A stretch of DNA of 53,776 nt from Actinomadura kijaniata NBRC 14229. Lineage in GTDB: Bacteria > Actinomycetota > Actinomycetes > Streptosporangiales > Streptosporangiaceae. Position 1 is the stretch's first letter. Every line of letters starts with the position of its first letter. The stretch lies in the NCBI RefSeq assembly GCF_001552175.1, contig NZ_BCQR01000072.1, forward strand, positions 1-53,776. Direction: 5' to 3'. Positions 7,351-15,166 of the stretch are shown here, one piece after another. The notes under the pieces were generated by a model. That model saw only the letters and a list, made by a program, of their open reading frames with translations, did no database searches and was not told where the DNA came from. The translations under genes and the position numbers were made by a program.

Positions 7351-7803
7351 ATGGCCGGCACCGCGAACAGCAGCTACGAGGGGTTCACCGCCGAGGAGCG
7401 GGCCGCGATGAAGGAGCACGCCCAGGAGCAGAAGAAGGCGGCCCGCCGGGCCTCGCGGGCGGACAAGGCGGCCGAGGCGCTGCGGGACGTGCTCGCGAAG
7501 ATCGCCGAGATGCGGGACCCGGACCGGGTCATGGCCGAGCGCGTCCACGCCGTCGTCACCGCCAACGCCCCGGCCCTCGAACCGAAGCTCTGGTACGGGA
7601 TGCCCGCCTACGCGCTGGACGGCAAGGTCGTCTGCTTCTTCCAGAGCGCGGAGAAGTTCAAGGCGCGCTACGCGACGCTCGGGTTCAACGACCTGGCGAA
7701 GCTGGACGACGGCCCGATGTGGCCGACCGCGTTCGCCCTGACCGAGGTGACGGCCGAGGTGGAGGAGCGGATCGGCGAGCTGGTGCGGCGGGCGGCCGGC
7801 TGA
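7351..7803 (+). CDS. DUF1801 family protein
   Basis: A 150-residue cytosolic protein. The charged N-terminus (FTAEERAAMKEHAQEQKK and onward) is predicted to be helical. The DUF1801 core is LEPKLWYGMPAYALDGKVVCFFQSAEKFKARYATLGF, split around the conserved W-Y-G-M-P-A-Y pattern. The family includes the small YdhG/Fra-like iron-chaperone proteins, but the function of this long-N-terminus subgroup is not established. ATG 7351 is preceded by GGGAG. The gene is convergent with the hemerythrin gene 23 bp downstream. Confidence 0.88.
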   Translation: MAGTANSSYEGFTAEERAAMKEHAQEQKKAARRASRADKAAEALRDVLAKIAEMRDPDRVMAERVHAVVTANAPALEPKLWYGMPAYALDGKVVCFFQSAEKFKARYATLGFNDLAKLDDGPMWPTAFALTEVTAEVEERIGELVRRAAG

Positions 7804-7826
7804 GCCGCCCGGTGAACGGACGCGGG

Positions 7827-8348
7827 CTACGGGGTCGTCGGCGTGCCCGCCCGCAGGAAGGCGGGCGGCGCGCCCGCCCATTCCGGGACGTTCAGGGCGT
7901 CGAGCGCCTCGACGATGCTGCGCTCCTCGTACCGGAAGTGCGACTCCACGATCGCCATCAGGCCGTCCAGCTCCCCGCGCACCCGCTGCGCCTCCCGAGG
8001 GTCGCCGGTCTCGGGGCCCAGCCCGCCGGCCAGCTCCTGGAGCCTGCGCAGGATGCCGGAGACCAGCCAGTGGTCCTCGCGCAGTTTGTCCAGCGTGGGG
8101 GCCAGCTCGGGGTGTCGCTCGGCCAGCGCGGGGAACGCCCCGGCGTCCTCGCCGGTGTGGTGGCGTTCCAGCGCGGCGCAGAAGGCCAGGCAGTGCGCGC
8201 GCAGGTCCCGGGGCCGCGTGCCGCCGTCGAGGTAGGCGTCCACGTCGTCGCTGAGGCGGGCCAGCTCCCCGCGGAGCCGGTCATGGACTTCGACCAGCTG
8301 GGAGCCGAACGCCGTCAGGCGCGCGTCCGGTGCGTCGGAGGATTCCAT
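7827..8348 (-). CDS. Hemerythrin-like HHE domain protein
   Basis: A 173-residue four-helix-bundle protein expected to bind a di-iron centre. The histidine pattern is VEVHDRLRGEL, then LERHHTGEDAGAFPAL, LREDHWLVS and VESHFRYEERSIVEAL, which supplies the H, HxxxE and HxxxxD/E ligands of the HHE family. Roles in the family include oxygen, NO or iron sensing. No regulator is adjacent; the divergent neighbour is an HD-domain phosphohydrolase 101 bp away. Confidence 0.9.
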   Translation of the reverse strand: MESSDAPDARLTAFGSQLVEVHDRLRGELARLSDDVDAYLDGGTRPRDLRAHCLAFCAALERHHTGEDAGAFPALAERHPELAPTLDKLREDHWLVSGILRRLQELAGGLGPETGDPREAQRVRGELDGLMAIVESHFRYEERSIVEALDALNVPEWAGAPPAFLRAGTPTTP

Positions 8349-8449
8349 CTGCGCCTCATCCTGGGGCGCGCCGGACCGCCCGTCAAGATCGGAAGCCGGG
8401 TCGTGCTCTACGGTCGTCGTGTGGTCGGCGGTCGTGGGAAAGGGTGAGC

Positions 8450-9037
8450 GTGGCGGACGAGACGGAGCGGCTGGCGGGGTTCCTGTACGAGATCGGGCTG
8501 CTCAAGCGCTACCGGCGGACGGGCTGGCTCGTCGCGGGTGTCGGGGACCCCGAGAGCATCGCGGACCACTCGCTCCGCGCGGCGGTCATCGCGAGCGTGC
8601 TGGCCGCGCTGGAGGGGGCCGATCCCGCGCGGGCCGCGCTGCTCAGCCTCTTCCACGACAGCCAGGAGACCCGCCTCACCGACATCCCCTACCTGGCCCG
8701 GCCCTACGTCACGAAGGCGTCGAACGAGCGGGTCACCGCGCACCAGACGCGCGGGCTGCCCGAGGCCGTCGCCGCCATGATCACGGGCGCCGTGTCCGAG
8801 TACGAGGGGAAGTCCAGCCCCGAGGCCGTCTGCGCGCGCGACGCCGACAAGCTCGAATGCCTGATCCAGGCCGTCGAGTACCGCGAGCAGGGCAACCGGA
8901 ACACCCAGCCGTGGATCGACAGCTCCCTGGAGCAGCTCCGGACCGAGTCCGCCAGGCGCCTGGCGCGGCAGGCCCTGGAGACGGGCTCGCTCGACTGGCT
9001 CGCCCGCGCGATGAACGGCGACGACCCCGCTCCTTGA
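8450..9037 (+). CDS. HD-domain phosphohydrolase (YfbR-like)
   Basis: A 195-residue metal-dependent phosphohydrolase of the HD family, similar in layout to 5'-deoxynucleotidase YfbR. The metal ligands are visible as ESIADHSLRAAVIA (first His), LSLFHDSQETRLTDIPY (HD pair) and ARDADKLECLIQAVEY (last Asp). GTG 8450 is preferred because AAAGG sits 6 nt upstream; GTG 8444 is the alternative. It probably acts on nucleotide monophosphates in the cytosol, but the substrate is inferred from the family only. Confidence 0.88.
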   Translation: MADETERLAGFLYEIGLLKRYRRTGWLVAGVGDPESIADHSLRAAVIASVLAALEGADPARAALLSLFHDSQETRLTDIPYLARPYVTKASNERVTAHQTRGLPEAVAAMITGAVSEYEGKSSPEAVCARDADKLECLIQAVEYREQGNRNTQPWIDSSLEQLRTESARRLARQALETGSLDWLARAMNGDDPAP

Positions 9038-9108
9038 CCCTCCGGCAGGTGGAGATCCCAGACTCGGGGACGGCGGCGCGCGGCAGGTCAGGGGAAGGAG
9101 ACGCGACG

Positions 9109-9567
9109 GTGATCCACTGTCCGGAATGCGGGGCCCCGGCGGAACCGCGCTCCTGCGAGGAGCTCTTCCACGTGCTGCTCGCGCTGGACCACTCCCGGCG
9201 GCCGCCCTGGGGTCCGCTGCACGGCGTCTCGGTCTCCTGCTTCCTGCTCCAGCACCCCAGCCGGATCCCGGGCACCGACGCCGCGCCTCCCTGGAGCCTC
9301 CTGCACGCGTACCTGCGGGACGGTCCCGACGGCGCGGACCGGCGGGTCCGCCACGCCCGGCGCGGCAACTCCCACCGTGCCCCCGGCAGGGCCCTCGCGG
9401 CCGCCCCCGAGGTCGCGGCCCCGGCCGTGGACCGCCCGCCGGTGCGCTTCGCCGTGACGATCGCGGAGGTCGCCGGGGACGGGGACTTCCCCGCCGAGGG
9501 GTTCCCCGAGCGCGTCCGGGACTGGGCCGCGGCGACGGTGGACGCCTGGACCTCCCGCCCCGGGTGA
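9109..9567 (+). CDS. DUF5946-like small protein with N-terminal Cys pair
   Basis: A 152-residue protein starting at GTG 9109 after a strong GGAAGGAG. It begins VIHCPECGAPAEPRSCEELF, a CPxC zinc-finger-like pair with a third cysteine, followed by LLALDHSR, the conserved block VSVSCFLLQHPS, and a C-terminal VRFAVTIAEVAGDGDF segment. The pattern resembles the uncharacterised DUF5946 family of actinomycetes. It follows the HD phosphohydrolase gene by 71 bp on the same strand, so co-transcription is possible. Confidence 0.75.
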   Translation: MIHCPECGAPAEPRSCEELFHVLLALDHSRRPPWGPLHGVSVSCFLLQHPSRIPGTDAAPPWSLLHAYLRDGPDGADRRVRHARRGNSHRAPGRALAAAPEVAAPAVDRPPVRFAVTIAEVAGDGDFPAEGFPERVRDWAAATVDAWTSRPG

Positions 9568-9596
9568 GGCGAGCGCCGTGGCGCGGGACGCCGACC

Positions 9597-9672
9597 CCTC
9601 GTCCAAGAAAACTCTGTACAACGTACAAAGATTGGCTATGGTGTATGGCGTACAGAGTTTCCTTGGACGAGG
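9597..9672. promoter_or_regulatory. 76-bp near-perfect inverted repeat with two nested operators
   Basis: Arms at 9597-9619 and 9650-9672 are 23 bp long with a single mismatch, separated by 30 nt. Two further palindromes are nested inside: TGTAC-aac-GTACA (9615-9627) and TGTAT-ggc-GTACA (9642-9654). A weak promoter fits between them (TGTACA at 9615-9620, 16 nt, TATGGT at 9637-9642). Most of the Shine-Dalgarno of the downstream hydrolase (around 9669-9674) is in the right arm. The layout suggests tight repression by a TetR-type dimer, with a possible RNA hairpin as well. Confidence 0.6.
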
Positions 9673-9678
9673 AGATCC

Positions 9679-10707
9679 ATGCGCACCTTCCCCATCGCCG
9701 CGGCCGCGCTGGCGTTCGCGGCGTTCGCGCCGGTCCCGGCGGCGCACGCCGCCGCCCCGGCCCGCTGCCAGGGCGTCACGGTCGCGGTGTCGATGGCGCC
9801 CGGCGAACCCGCCGACCAGCGCGTCGCGGGCACCCTGTGCGCGCCCCCCGGCCGGCGGGCGACCACGGTGCAGGTCCTCGTCCCCGGCGGCACGTACGGG
9901 CAGGGGTACTGGTCGACGCGGCCCGCGCCCCGCGTGCCGTCGTACGTCGAGTCCATGAACCGCGCCGGGTACGCGACGCTGGCGATCGACCGGCTGGGGG
10001 CCGGGCGCAGCTCCCGGCCGTCCAGCGACCGCTACCGGCCCCAGACCCACACCGGGACCGTCCAGCAGGTCCTGCGCGAGCTCCGCGCCGGGCGGATCGG
10101 CGGCCGCCACTTCGCGCGCGTCGTCCTGGCGGGCCACTCGCTCGGCTCCGCGATCGCCATGCGGATCGCCGTCGACCAGCCCCGGGCCGTCGACGGCATC
10201 GTGCTCACCGGGGTGGCGAGCCGGCAGAACGACGCGGCGTTCGCCGAACTGGAGCAGGCCCTCCACCCGGCCGGCCGTGATCCGCGTTTCGCCGGTCTGG
10301 GGCTCGACGACGGCTACGTGACCACCAGGCCCGGAACGCGCGCGGACTTCTTCTACCACCGCCCGACGATGGCGCCCGCCACCCTCGCCGGGGACGAGGC
10401 CGCCGCGCAGCCGGACGTCTTCCCCTCGTTCGAGGCGTTCCCCACGCCGGAGGAGTACCGGCGCATCCAGGTCCCGGTCCTGCTCGCGGTCGGCCGGCAC
10501 GACCGGCTGATCTGCGGCGGCGCCGGTTCCGACTGCTCCGGCCCCGCCGCCCTGCGGGCGCAGGAGGCTCCCTGGTACGGGCCGTCCGCGCGCCTGCGGG
10601 CGGTGGTGGTCCCCGGTTCCGGCCACTCGATCAACCTGCAGCGCACCGCCCCGATCCTGTTCGAGGCCGTCCGCTCCTGGGCCGACCGGCACGTCGCGCC
10701 CCGCTGA
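9679..10707 (+). CDS. Secreted alpha/beta hydrolase
   Basis: A 342-residue exported esterase/lipase-like enzyme. The signal peptide is short (MRTFPIAAAALAFAAFAPVP, cleavage near AHA-AAPARC). The alpha/beta hydrolase fold shows LVPGGTYGQGYW (oxyanion region), the nucleophile elbow LAGHSLGSA, an acid in AVGRHDRLICGG, and the catalytic histidine in PGSGHSINLQ. Cysteines in ARCQG, TLCAPP, LICGG and SDCSG suggest disulfides outside the cell. The gene sits directly behind the large inverted repeat at 9597-9672 and appears to be a single-gene unit, convergent with the SDR gene 15 bp downstream. The substrate is unknown. Confidence 0.9.
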   Translation: MRTFPIAAAALAFAAFAPVPAAHAAAPARCQGVTVAVSMAPGEPADQRVAGTLCAPPGRRATTVQVLVPGGTYGQGYWSTRPAPRVPSYVESMNRAGYATLAIDRLGAGRSSRPSSDRYRPQTHTGTVQQVLRELRAGRIGGRHFARVVLAGHSLGSAIAMRIAVDQPRAVDGIVLTGVASRQNDAAFAELEQALHPAGRDPRFAGLGLDDGYVTTRPGTRADFFYHRPTMAPATLAGDEAAAQPDVFPSFEAFPTPEEYRRIQVPVLLAVGRHDRLICGGAGSDCSGPAALRAQEAPWYGPSARLRAVVVPGSGHSINLQRTAPILFEAVRSWADRHVAPR

Positions 10708-10722
10708 CCCCCGGGCTGAGCC

Positions 10723-11469
10723 TCAGGGCGCGGTGAGGACGCGGAAACCGGCGTCCACCGGGATGCGGGCGCCGGTGACCGCGGGGAAGCCGCCGTCGAG
10801 CAGCGCGGCGATCACCGGCGCCACGTCGGCGGGCTCGACCATGCGGCCGAGGATGGACCGCGCGCTCAGCTCGGCCTCGGTCTGGGTGCGCGCGGCGGCC
10901 GGGACGTCGGTGCGGACGGCGCCGGGGGAGACGACGTTGACGGCGACGCCGTGCGGCCCCGCCTCGGCGGCCACGTACCGGGCGAAGGTGTCCAGCGCGG
11001 CCTTGGCGGTGGCGTGGGCGATGGCGCCGGGGCGGGTCAGCTCGGCGCTCAGGCTGGAGACGTAGACGATCGCCCCGCCGCGCCGCTCGCGCATGCCGGG
11101 CAGCAGGGCGCGCGTGACGTGGAAGGCGGCGGCCAGCTCCCCGCCCACCTTGTCCATGAAGGCGTCCCACGGGATGTCCTCGAACGGCGCGAACGGCGGG
11201 GTGATGTTGGCGTTGCAGACCAGGGCGTCCACGGGACCGCAGGCCGCGGCCATGTCCGCGACGCCGGCGGCGTCGCGGACATCGGCCTGGAACGGGCGCG
11301 CGGTGCCCCCCGCCGCCTCGACGGCCCGGGCCGTCTCCCGGGCCGCCGCCGCGTCGCCGCGGTAGTTGACGATCACATGGAAGCCGCGACGGCCCAGCTC
11401 CACGGCCGTGGCGGCGCCGATGCCGCGCCCGCCTCCGGTGACGAGCGCGACGCGCTGTGTGTTGTCCAT
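10723..11469 (-). CDS. SDR family oxidoreductase lacking the catalytic tyrosine
   Basis: A 248-residue protein of the short-chain dehydrogenase family. It has TGGGRGIGAATAVELG at the N-terminus, NANIT where NNAG is usual, and the C-terminal PVDAGFRVL of FabG-like members. The serine is present (VYVSSLSAEL), but the YxxxK site reads HATAK (AIAHATAKAALDTF), so histidine replaces the catalytic tyrosine while the lysine is kept. It may be a divergent enzyme or a non-catalytic NAD(P)-binding protein. ATG 11469 starts similarity; the longer frame has no support. Divergent from an HxlR regulator with two palindromes between them, so it is probably the regulator's target. Confidence 0.9.
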   Translation of the reverse strand: MDNTQRVALVTGGGRGIGAATAVELGRRGFHVIVNYRGDAAAARETARAVEAAGGTARPFQADVRDAAGVADMAAACGPVDALVCNANITPPFAPFEDIPWDAFMDKVGGELAAAFHVTRALLPGMRERRGGAIVYVSSLSAELTRPGAIAHATAKAALDTFARYVAAEAGPHGVAVNVVSPGAVRTDVPAAARTQTEAELSARSILGRMVEPADVAPVIAALLDGGFPAVTGARIPVDAGFRVLTAP

Positions 11470-11492
11470 GCCCCGACGATAGGAAAGCAGCT

Positions 11493-11527
11493 TACTTTCA
11501 GGAAGTACGTACCTTTGGGTAAGGTAC
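11493..11527. promoter_or_regulatory. Two tandem palindromes in the SDR/HxlR intergenic region
   Basis: The first site is TACTT (11493-11497), 5 nt, AAGTA (11503-11507). The second is GTACCTT (11509-11515), 5 nt, AAGGTAC (11521-11527). Both are exact inverted repeats with the same spacer and are offset by about two helical turns centre to centre. HxlR regulators bind such GTAC-containing sites, so control of both divergent genes is likely. Confidence 0.65.
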
Positions 11528-11566
11528 TGAGCCACAAGAAGGCTCGCAGGTGGGGACGGTACGGCG

Positions 11567-11923
11567 ATGGACGATGTCTTCCGGCGGGACTGCCCGGCGC
11601 GGATGGTCCTCGACCACGTCACCGGCCGGTGGGGCGTCCTGGTCCTGACCGCGCTGCGCGAGGGCGACCTGAGGTTCTCCGAGCTGCGCGCGAAGGTGGA
11701 GGGGGTCAGCGAGAAGATGCTGTCCCAGACGCTGCGCACCCTGGTCCGGGACGGGCTGGTCAGGCGGACCGTCGAGCCGACCGTCCCGCCCCGGGTGTCC
11801 TACGGGCTGACCCCGCTCGGCGCCGGGATCACCGAGCCCCTCCAGGCCCTGACCGGCTGGATCAAGAGCCACGCGGCGGAGATCATCGAGGCGCAGACCA
11901 CCTACGACGCCTCGCCCTCCTGA
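11567..11923 (+). CDS. HxlR family winged-helix transcription regulator
   Basis: A 118-residue DNA-binding protein with the HxlR pattern. It has an N-terminal cysteine (FRRDCPARMVLDHVTGRWGVLVL), then LRFSELRAKVEGVSEKMLSQ (recognition helix), the wing residues RRTVEPTVPPRVSYGLTPLG, and a helical dimerisation end. The conserved cysteine (residue 9) is in the position that senses reactive species or quinones in QorR/HypR-type members. It is divergent from the SDR gene, with two clear operator-like palindromes 40-75 bp upstream of its ATG. That supports autoregulation and control of the SDR gene. Confidence 0.93.
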   Translation: MDDVFRRDCPARMVLDHVTGRWGVLVLTALREGDLRFSELRAKVEGVSEKMLSQTLRTLVRDGLVRRTVEPTVPPRVSYGLTPLGAGITEPLQALTGWIKSHAAEIIEAQTTYDASPS

Positions 11924-12100
11924 ACCCGCGCTCCGGCCGAGGACGGTGCCCGCCCGGTAGGTGACCGTCCTGCCCTCGACCGTGTCCGTGCGGGCGACCG
12001 TGTACCGGGTGCCGAGGTGGCGGTAGGTGGCGGGGTCGAGGACGATGCTGTGCCGGTCGCCCAGGTGGTCGGTCCGGGCGGACGCCACGCCCTGCGGCCC
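11924..12100 (-). pseudogene. C-terminal remnant resembling CU044_5270-type proteins
   Basis: Between the HxlR gene and the sensor kinase, the minus strand encodes a natural-looking fragment (ARTDHLGDRHSIVLDPATY, RHLGTRYTVARTDTVEG, RTVTYRAGTVL) with no start codon context and no stop before it runs antisense into the HxlR gene. The D-P-x-T-Y-x-x-L-G pattern recalls the C-terminal domain of CU044_5270 family proteins, which are usually encoded after an ECF sigma gene. It looks like a leftover of a deleted gene. Recognition is by eye only. Confidence 0.4.
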
Positions 12101-12110
12101 GCCGCGCCGG

Positions 12111-14168
12111 TCAGGGGGCGGGGCGGAGTGCAGCGGTGAGGACGAAGCCGCCGTCCCCGGCCGGTCCCGCGGTCAGGGCGGCGTCCACCGCGGACAGGCG
12201 GGTGGCCAGGTTGCCCAGCCCGGAGCCCGGGGGAGTCACCGCGCCGGACACCCCGTCGTTGCGGACCGTCAGGCCGGCCGCCGAGACCTCGACGGCGCAG
12301 CGCGTCGCGGCGCTGTGCCGCAGCACGTTCGTGACCGCCTCGCGCAGCACCACCGCCAGGACCGGTTGGGCCTCGTCCGGGGGGTCGCCCGCGACGGTCA
12401 CGGTCACCTCGATGCCGGCCGCCGCCAGGATCGACCGCGCCGTCTCCACCTCCTTCGCCAGCTCCAGTCGCGGGGCCTCACCGGCGACGGTCGCCATGTC
12501 GGCGCGGGCGCGTTCGGCCATCGCCGCGATGTCGGCCAGCTCGGCGCCGGCCCGGTCGGGCGGCAGGCGGCGGGCCAGCTCCGCCTTCAGCAGGATCGCC
12601 GTGAGGCTCTGGCCCAGCAGGTCGTGCAGGTCGCGGGCGGCGCGCAGCCGCTCGGAGACCACCGCCGAACGCGCCAGGTCCGCCCCGGCGGCGCGCAGCT
12701 CGTCCGACAGCCGCGCCAGGGACGCCATCCCGTAGACGATCAGGCCGGTGACCAGGGCGCTGACCATCGCGTTCGCGGTCGTCGCGGCGTCCGCGCCGAG
12801 GACGGGCGCGAGCACGCCCACGCTCGCGACGACCAGCACGGCGACCGGCCACGCCGCCGCCCCGAACAGCAGCAGCAGCGACCCCAGCAGGAACCCCGGC
12901 ACCGGGGCCCACGCCCCGCCGAGCCACGGCATCGGCAGGTAGCTCAGCACCGCCTGCGCGCCCAGGAACCACGGCCAGTGGCGCACGCGCGGCCGCGTCC
13001 ACAGGAACTGCGCCCCGCAGACCACCGCCAGCGCCGGGACCGCGATCCACAGCCGCGACGGGGGGACCTGCAACAGCCCGCGCAGCGACAGCCCCACCAG
13101 CACCACCCCGAGCAGCGCCAGCGACATCCGGCGTTCCGCGCTCGGCCGGGGCCGCGGCACCGCGGTCACCTGCACCGACGCCGCGACCCGGAACCTTCCG
13201 CCGGCGTCCAGCCCGGTGTCCAGCCGCCCCCCGGCCGCCGCCAGCCGCCGCCGCACGTCCTCCAGCGCCTCCGCGCCCCGCGCCGCGGTCGGCACGCCGT
13301 CGCTGATCACCCGCAACGTCAGCAGCCCGCCCTGCTCGTCGGTCTCGATCACGCACCGCCGCGCGGTCCCCAGCCGCACCACGTCGGTCACCGCCTCCCG
13401 CAGCACGGTCGCCAGCAGCGCCCCCGCCTGCCCCAGCGGCTCGGCGTGCCGGACGTCCACCGCCACCTCGACCCCGGCCGCCGCCAGCAGCGACCGCGCC
13501 GTCGCGATCTCCGGCGCCAGCGACAGGCTCCGCAGGTCGGCGGCGGCCTCCCGCGCCGTGCTCAGCGCCGACCGCGCCACCGGCAGCGCCGCCGCCGCGT
13601 CCCCCGGCCGCGCCAGCGCCTCCAGCGCCCGCCCGATGCTCGCCTCCAGCAGGGTGGCGACCCGCAGCCGCTCCTCCCGTACGGCCGTCAGCGCCCGCGT
13701 CAGCCGCGCCGCGCCCGCCGCCTCCACGCGTTCGGTCAGCGCGCACAGCCCGTAGGTCGCCAGCGCGGCCAGCACGACCGTCCCCGCCGCGTCGAGCGCG
13801 CCCGCCACCGACGCCGCCCGCGCCGCCGCGACCCCCACCCCGGCGGCGACGACCAGCGCCGACGCCCACCACCGCGACCCCAGCAGCAGCGCCCCGGCCG
13901 CCACCCCGAGCAGCCCGACCGGCCCGCCGAACCCCGCCACGGCCACCGCCGCGGCCCCGGTCTGCGCCACCGGCAGCCACCACCGCCGGAACCGGGCCAG
14001 CCCCGGCACCACGTGCGGCAGCAGCGACGCCAGCACCGCCAGCTCCAGCGGCACCAGCGCGACCGCGCCCGGCCGCCCGAACGCCCCGACCACGTACACG
14101 CCGACGAACGCCGACAGCGCCGCGACGGCGATGGTCCGGGCCGTCCGGGGTCCGTCCAGGGGGATCAC
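12111..14168 (-). CDS. Tandem DesK-type sensor histidine kinase, first half degenerate
   Basis: A 685-residue protein made of two consecutive membrane-plus-kinase units. Unit 1 (about 1-340) has five or six helices, then a DHp-like helix REERLRVATLLEASIGRAL in which Glu175 stands where the phospho-accepting histidine should be, and an ATPase-like domain whose N-box is REAVTDVVRLG (Asp for Asn). Unit 2 (about 345-685) repeats the plan intact: ERLRAARDLHDLLGQSL with His515, REAVTNVLRHS with Asn614, and the G-box PGSGLGNLATRL. It is therefore a pseudokinase-kinase fusion. GTG 14168 is the start used. No response regulator is adjacent; the orphan at 1928-2539 is a possible partner. Confidence 0.93.
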   Translation of the reverse strand: MIPLDGPRTARTIAVAALSAFVGVYVVGAFGRPGAVALVPLELAVLASLLPHVVPGLARFRRWWLPVAQTGAAAVAVAGFGGPVGLLGVAAGALLLGSRWWASALVVAAGVGVAAARAASVAGALDAAGTVVLAALATYGLCALTERVEAAGAARLTRALTAVREERLRVATLLEASIGRALEALARPGDAAAALPVARSALSTAREAAADLRSLSLAPEIATARSLLAAAGVEVAVDVRHAEPLGQAGALLATVLREAVTDVVRLGTARRCVIETDEQGGLLTLRVISDGVPTAARGAEALEDVRRRLAAAGGRLDTGLDAGGRFRVAASVQVTAVPRPRPSAERRMSLALLGVVLVGLSLRGLLQVPPSRLWIAVPALAVVCGAQFLWTRPRVRHWPWFLGAQAVLSYLPMPWLGGAWAPVPGFLLGSLLLLFGAAAWPVAVLVVASVGVLAPVLGADAATTANAMVSALVTGLIVYGMASLARLSDELRAAGADLARSAVVSERLRAARDLHDLLGQSLTAILLKAELARRLPPDRAGAELADIAAMAERARADMATVAGEAPRLELAKEVETARSILAAAGIEVTVTVAGDPPDEAQPVLAVVLREAVTNVLRHSAATRCAVEVSAAGLTVRNDGVSGAVTPPGSGLGNLATRLSAVDAALTAGPAGDGGFVLTAALRPAP

Positions 14169-14202
14169 CCTGAAATGGTACGAACCAGACGGTGCTGCGG
14201 GA

Positions 14203-15063
14203 TCAGGCGGTGACCATCCGCAGCGTTCCCGGCCGCCGCCCCGTGATCCGGTCCAGGACCCGCGCCGTCGCCTCGTCGTCCGGCAGGTACACGACCAGCT
14301 CCTGGCCGTCGGTGTCGGGCAGCGCCAGCGACTCGAACGCCAGCCGCAGCTCCCCCTCCGGGTGCGCGATCCGCTGCGTCCCGCTCCGCGCCGCGAACGC
14401 CGCCGCGGCCGCGACCCGCTCGGTGAACGCCGCCCCCGCCACCAGCGTCAGTTCCCGCGCGAGGGCCGCCGCGTGCTCGTCGATCCGCACCGCGTCGTCC
14501 TTCAACACCGCCGCCTGCTGCGTCGCGACCCACTCCCAGTCGGGGAACGCGTCGCGGGAACGCGGGTTCGCGAACACGTAGCGCACCAGGTTCGGCCGTT
14601 CGCCGTCCAGGATCCCCAGCGGCCGCACCAGGCGCTCGTAGCCGGAGGTGTAGGCGATCAGGTCGTTGAGGCGGTTGACGACCACGGCGGGCGTCGGCTC
14701 CAGGCGCTCCAGCAGCGCCAGCACCGTGGCGCGGGGCCGCAGCGTCGGCGGCATCTCGGCCGGGCAGGTCAGCAGGCTGGTCCTGCCGCCCGCGTGCTTG
14801 GTCGCGAACAGCAGGTGCATGCGCTCCTCGTGCGACAGCCGCAGCGCGTCGGCGATCGCCGCCAGCACCTGGGGCGACGGGTTGCGGTCCCGGCCCTGCT
14901 CCAGCCTGGTCAGGTACTCCACGCTGATCCCGGCGAGCGTCGCCAGCTCGGACCGCCGCAACCCGGGCGTCCGCCGCCGCGGCCCGGTGGGCAGGCCCAC
15001 CTCGGCGGGGGTGACGGACTCGCGGCGCAGCCGCAGGAACGTTCCCAGCTCGTTGTCGCTCAC
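14203..15063 (-). CDS. XRE family regulator with MmyB-like ligand domain
   Basis: A 286-residue regulator. The N-terminal helix-turn-helix runs GLRRSELATLAGISVEYLTR and LEQGRDRNPSPQVLAAIADAL. The remaining 190 residues form the MmyB-like ligand-binding region, with LNDLIAYTSGYERLVRPLG, LVRYVFANPRSRDAFPDWE and the C-terminal HPEGELRLAFESLALPDTDG. The family is abundant in actinomycetes, often adjacent to oxidoreductases, and binds fatty acids in one studied case. GTG 15063 (VSDNELGTFLRLRRE) matches usual family starts; GTG 15072 is possible. No ribosome site is visible, so a leaderless message is likely. It is divergent from the YceI gene, a plausible target. Confidence 0.92.
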   Translation of the reverse strand: MSDNELGTFLRLRRESVTPAEVGLPTGPRRRTPGLRRSELATLAGISVEYLTRLEQGRDRNPSPQVLAAIADALRLSHEERMHLLFATKHAGGRTSLLTCPAEMPPTLRPRATVLALLERLEPTPAVVVNRLNDLIAYTSGYERLVRPLGILDGERPNLVRYVFANPRSRDAFPDWEWVATQQAAVLKDDAVRIDEHAAALARELTLVAGAAFTERVAAAAAFAARSGTQRIAHPEGELRLAFESLALPDTDGQELVVYLPDDEATARVLDRITGRRPGTLRMVTA

Positions 15064-15166
15064 AACGGCCACGGTAACCGCCGCCCCGCCGTCTTATCGT
15101 GGCCGTGTCAGGGCCAGTCTCAGCGCGGTCTCCCTCCCCGCCGCGCTCCCCGGCAGCGTGGGGGCC

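Noticed and set aside
12027..14213. Plus-strand open frame opposite the tandem kinase
   Set aside because: Its composition is dominated by Arg, Pro, Gln and His, typical of antisense frames; the kinase motifs are on the minus strand.
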